DNA of 6,408 bases. Source: Pseudomonadota bacterium. Lineage in GTDB: Bacteria; Pseudomonadota; Alphaproteobacteria; Rhizobiales; Tepidamorphaceae. Position numbers and translations under genes: made by a program. The stretch lies in NCBI GenBank assembly GCA_023435545.1, contig JAEYRQ010000433.1:1-6408 (forward strand), given 5' to 3'. The notes beneath the pieces are model-generated. The model did no database searches and was not told the origin of the DNA. It saw only the letters and a list, made by a program, of their open reading frames with translations. How positions within the stretch are numbered: the stretch's first letter is position 1; every line of letters starts with the position of its first letter. Shown piece after piece: positions 6,025-6,408 of this stretch.

Positions 6025-6126
6025 GGGACATAAAGGGACAGAAGGGGACTTTGTCCCGTTGTGTCGCGGGGGACATAAAGGGACACACCCCTTAGGGGGT
6101 GTCCTTTTGTCCCGCCCAACTGTCCC
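6025..6126. repeat. GGGACA/TGTCCC hexamer array with 16-bp direct repeat
   Basis: GGGACA occurs at 6025, 6035, 6070 and 6080, and the variant GGGACT at 6045. The inverted form TGTCCC starts at 6052, 6108 and 6121, with the variant TGTCCT at 6100. Copies within each cluster start 10 bp apart, one helical turn, so a protein would contact one face. The unit GGGACATAAAGGGACA is repeated exactly at 6025-6040 and 6070-6085. Next to the end of a replication-type ATPase gene this looks like iterons or an operator array for a replication or regulatory protein; that role is inference. Part of the array is shared with the hairpin at 6076-6110. Confidence 0.7.
6076..6110. terminator. Likely bidirectional intrinsic terminator after the ATPase gene
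   Basis: GGACAC (6081-6086) pairs with GTGTCC (6099-6104), and inside it an A bulge or A:G mismatch is followed by 3-4 C:G pairs closed by TTA or CTTA. The stem extends outward through a G:T wobble and three A:T pairs (6077-6079 with 6106-6108), giving TTTT on the plus-strand 3' side and CCCTTTAT on the minus-strand 3' side. It lies 18 bases beyond the stop of the minus-strand ATPase gene, the right place to end that transcript, though the minus-strand U-tract is short. Confidence 0.5.
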
Positions 6127-6127
6127 C

Positions 6128-6408
6128 CTACCCTGTCCATGCGAGTTCCCCCCAGACGCTTACAGTTCCCGAGGCAATCACATGCTCGGAAGCTCGCTGG
6201 AATGCCTTGCGCTTGGCGGAAGGTTCGTCGGATGCCGAGATGCCCCGGCGATAGGCATAGACTCGCCACTGGTCCAATGTGACGACGCGGGCCTTTGCGG
6301 GGATATGATTGGACGCGGGTGCGGGCTCGCCGCATTCATCCAGCGCCATCTGCATCGCTCGCAGCGCGATCTGAGCGGCCCGGCTGGGCCTCCCCTTGCG
6401 CTCGGGCT
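6128..6408 (-). CDS. C-terminal part of a probable phage/plasmid AAA ATPase (RepA-like helicase), partial
   Basis: The gene enters from beyond the right edge; the frame is open to position 6408 and 92 residues are visible before a TAG at 6128-6130. An in-frame ATG at 6355 is probably internal, because the 17 residues before it (PERKGRPSRAAQIALRA) continue the same basic helical style. The visible part reads GRPSRAAQIAL, then ASNHIPAKARVVTLDQWRVY, AYRRGISASDEP and KRKAFQRASEHVIASG, ending in SVWGELAWTG. This is like a small winged-helix or helical tail, and it matches my memory of the C-terminus of AAA-family ATPases in alphaproteobacterial prophages and integrated elements, whose core is a RecA-fold replicative helicase. 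No Walker motif lies inside the window, so the assignment rests on the tail alone. It is separated from the packaging operon by a terminator-like hairpin. Confidence 0.6.
   Translation of the reverse strand, partial: PERKGRPSRAAQIALRAMQMALDECGEPAPASNHIPAKARVVTLDQWRVYAYRRGISASDEPSAKRKAFQRASEHVIASGTVSVWGELAWTG

Larger units (their letters stand above)
5855..6127. other. 273-bp regulatory/intergenic segment between ATPase and packaging operon
   Basis: No convincing gene lies here. The right half (6021-6127) is filled with GGGACA/TGTCCC hexamers and a long hairpin. The left half (5855-6020) carries a candidate promoter and the Shine-Dalgarno for the TTG-started gene. A short minus-strand frame (5876-6088) starts inside the hairpin and translates the repeats, and is not credible as a gene. 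Confidence 0.6.

Noticed and set aside
5876..6088. Minus-strand 70-codon frame starting in the hairpin
   Set aside because: Its first residues are direct translations of the TGTCCC repeats, it has no ribosome site, and it covers the candidate promoter.
6025..6126. Hexamer array as a CRISPR
   Set aside because: Units are only 6-16 bp, occur in both orientations and have no uniform spacers, so this is not a CRISPR array.
5985..6335. Minus-strand 116-codon frame across the repeat array and ATPase tail
   Set aside because: It overlaps the partial ATPase in another frame and translates the terminator and repeats; composition is shadow-like.

Overview
The window is a high-GC stretch (G+C-rich third positions, Shine-Dalgarno-led genes, long antisense open frames) that best fits an alphaproteobacterial chromosome carrying a phage-derived element. 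This host assignment is an inference from composition and protein style; nothing in the window identifies a species.

Layout, right to left because almost everything is on the minus strand. The right edge (6408-6128) holds the last 92 residues of a gene entering from outside, probably a phage/plasmid-type AAA ATPase (RepA-like replicative helicase). A 273-bp non-coding segment (5855-6127) follows. It contains an array of GGGACA/TGTCCC hexamers with a perfect 16-bp direct repeat, a strong hairpin that can act as a terminator, and a candidate extended -10 promoter. From about 5882 leftward runs a compact five-gene unit: a 138-aa protein in the small-terminase position, a 502-aa terminase large subunit with intact ATPase and nuclease motifs, a 145-aa protein with an SH3/KOW-like stretch, a 237-aa helical protein of unknown function, and a 674-aa tail tape measure protein. 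The genes are joined by a TGATG overlap, an ATGA overlap, a 105-bp structured gap, and a stop codon embedded in the next Shine-Dalgarno sequence. The unit stops abruptly after the tape measure gene. Beyond a short hairpin-bearing gap lies one convergent plus-strand gene (145-555) for an unrecognised 136-aa protein. The left 144 bp hold a small hairpin and no supportable gene.

How the parts may work together: the ATPase would replicate the element, the TerS-like protein and TerL would select and package its DNA, and the tape measure protein would set tail length. What is missing is striking. No portal, protease, major capsid, head completion, major tail or tail-tip gene lies between terminase and tape measure or immediately after it, yet every frame is intact. 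The most interesting reading is a reduced mobile element or phage satellite that supplies its own packaging motor and tail ruler and borrows the rest from a helper phage. The alternatives are a split or rearranged prophage, or structural genes lying outside this window.
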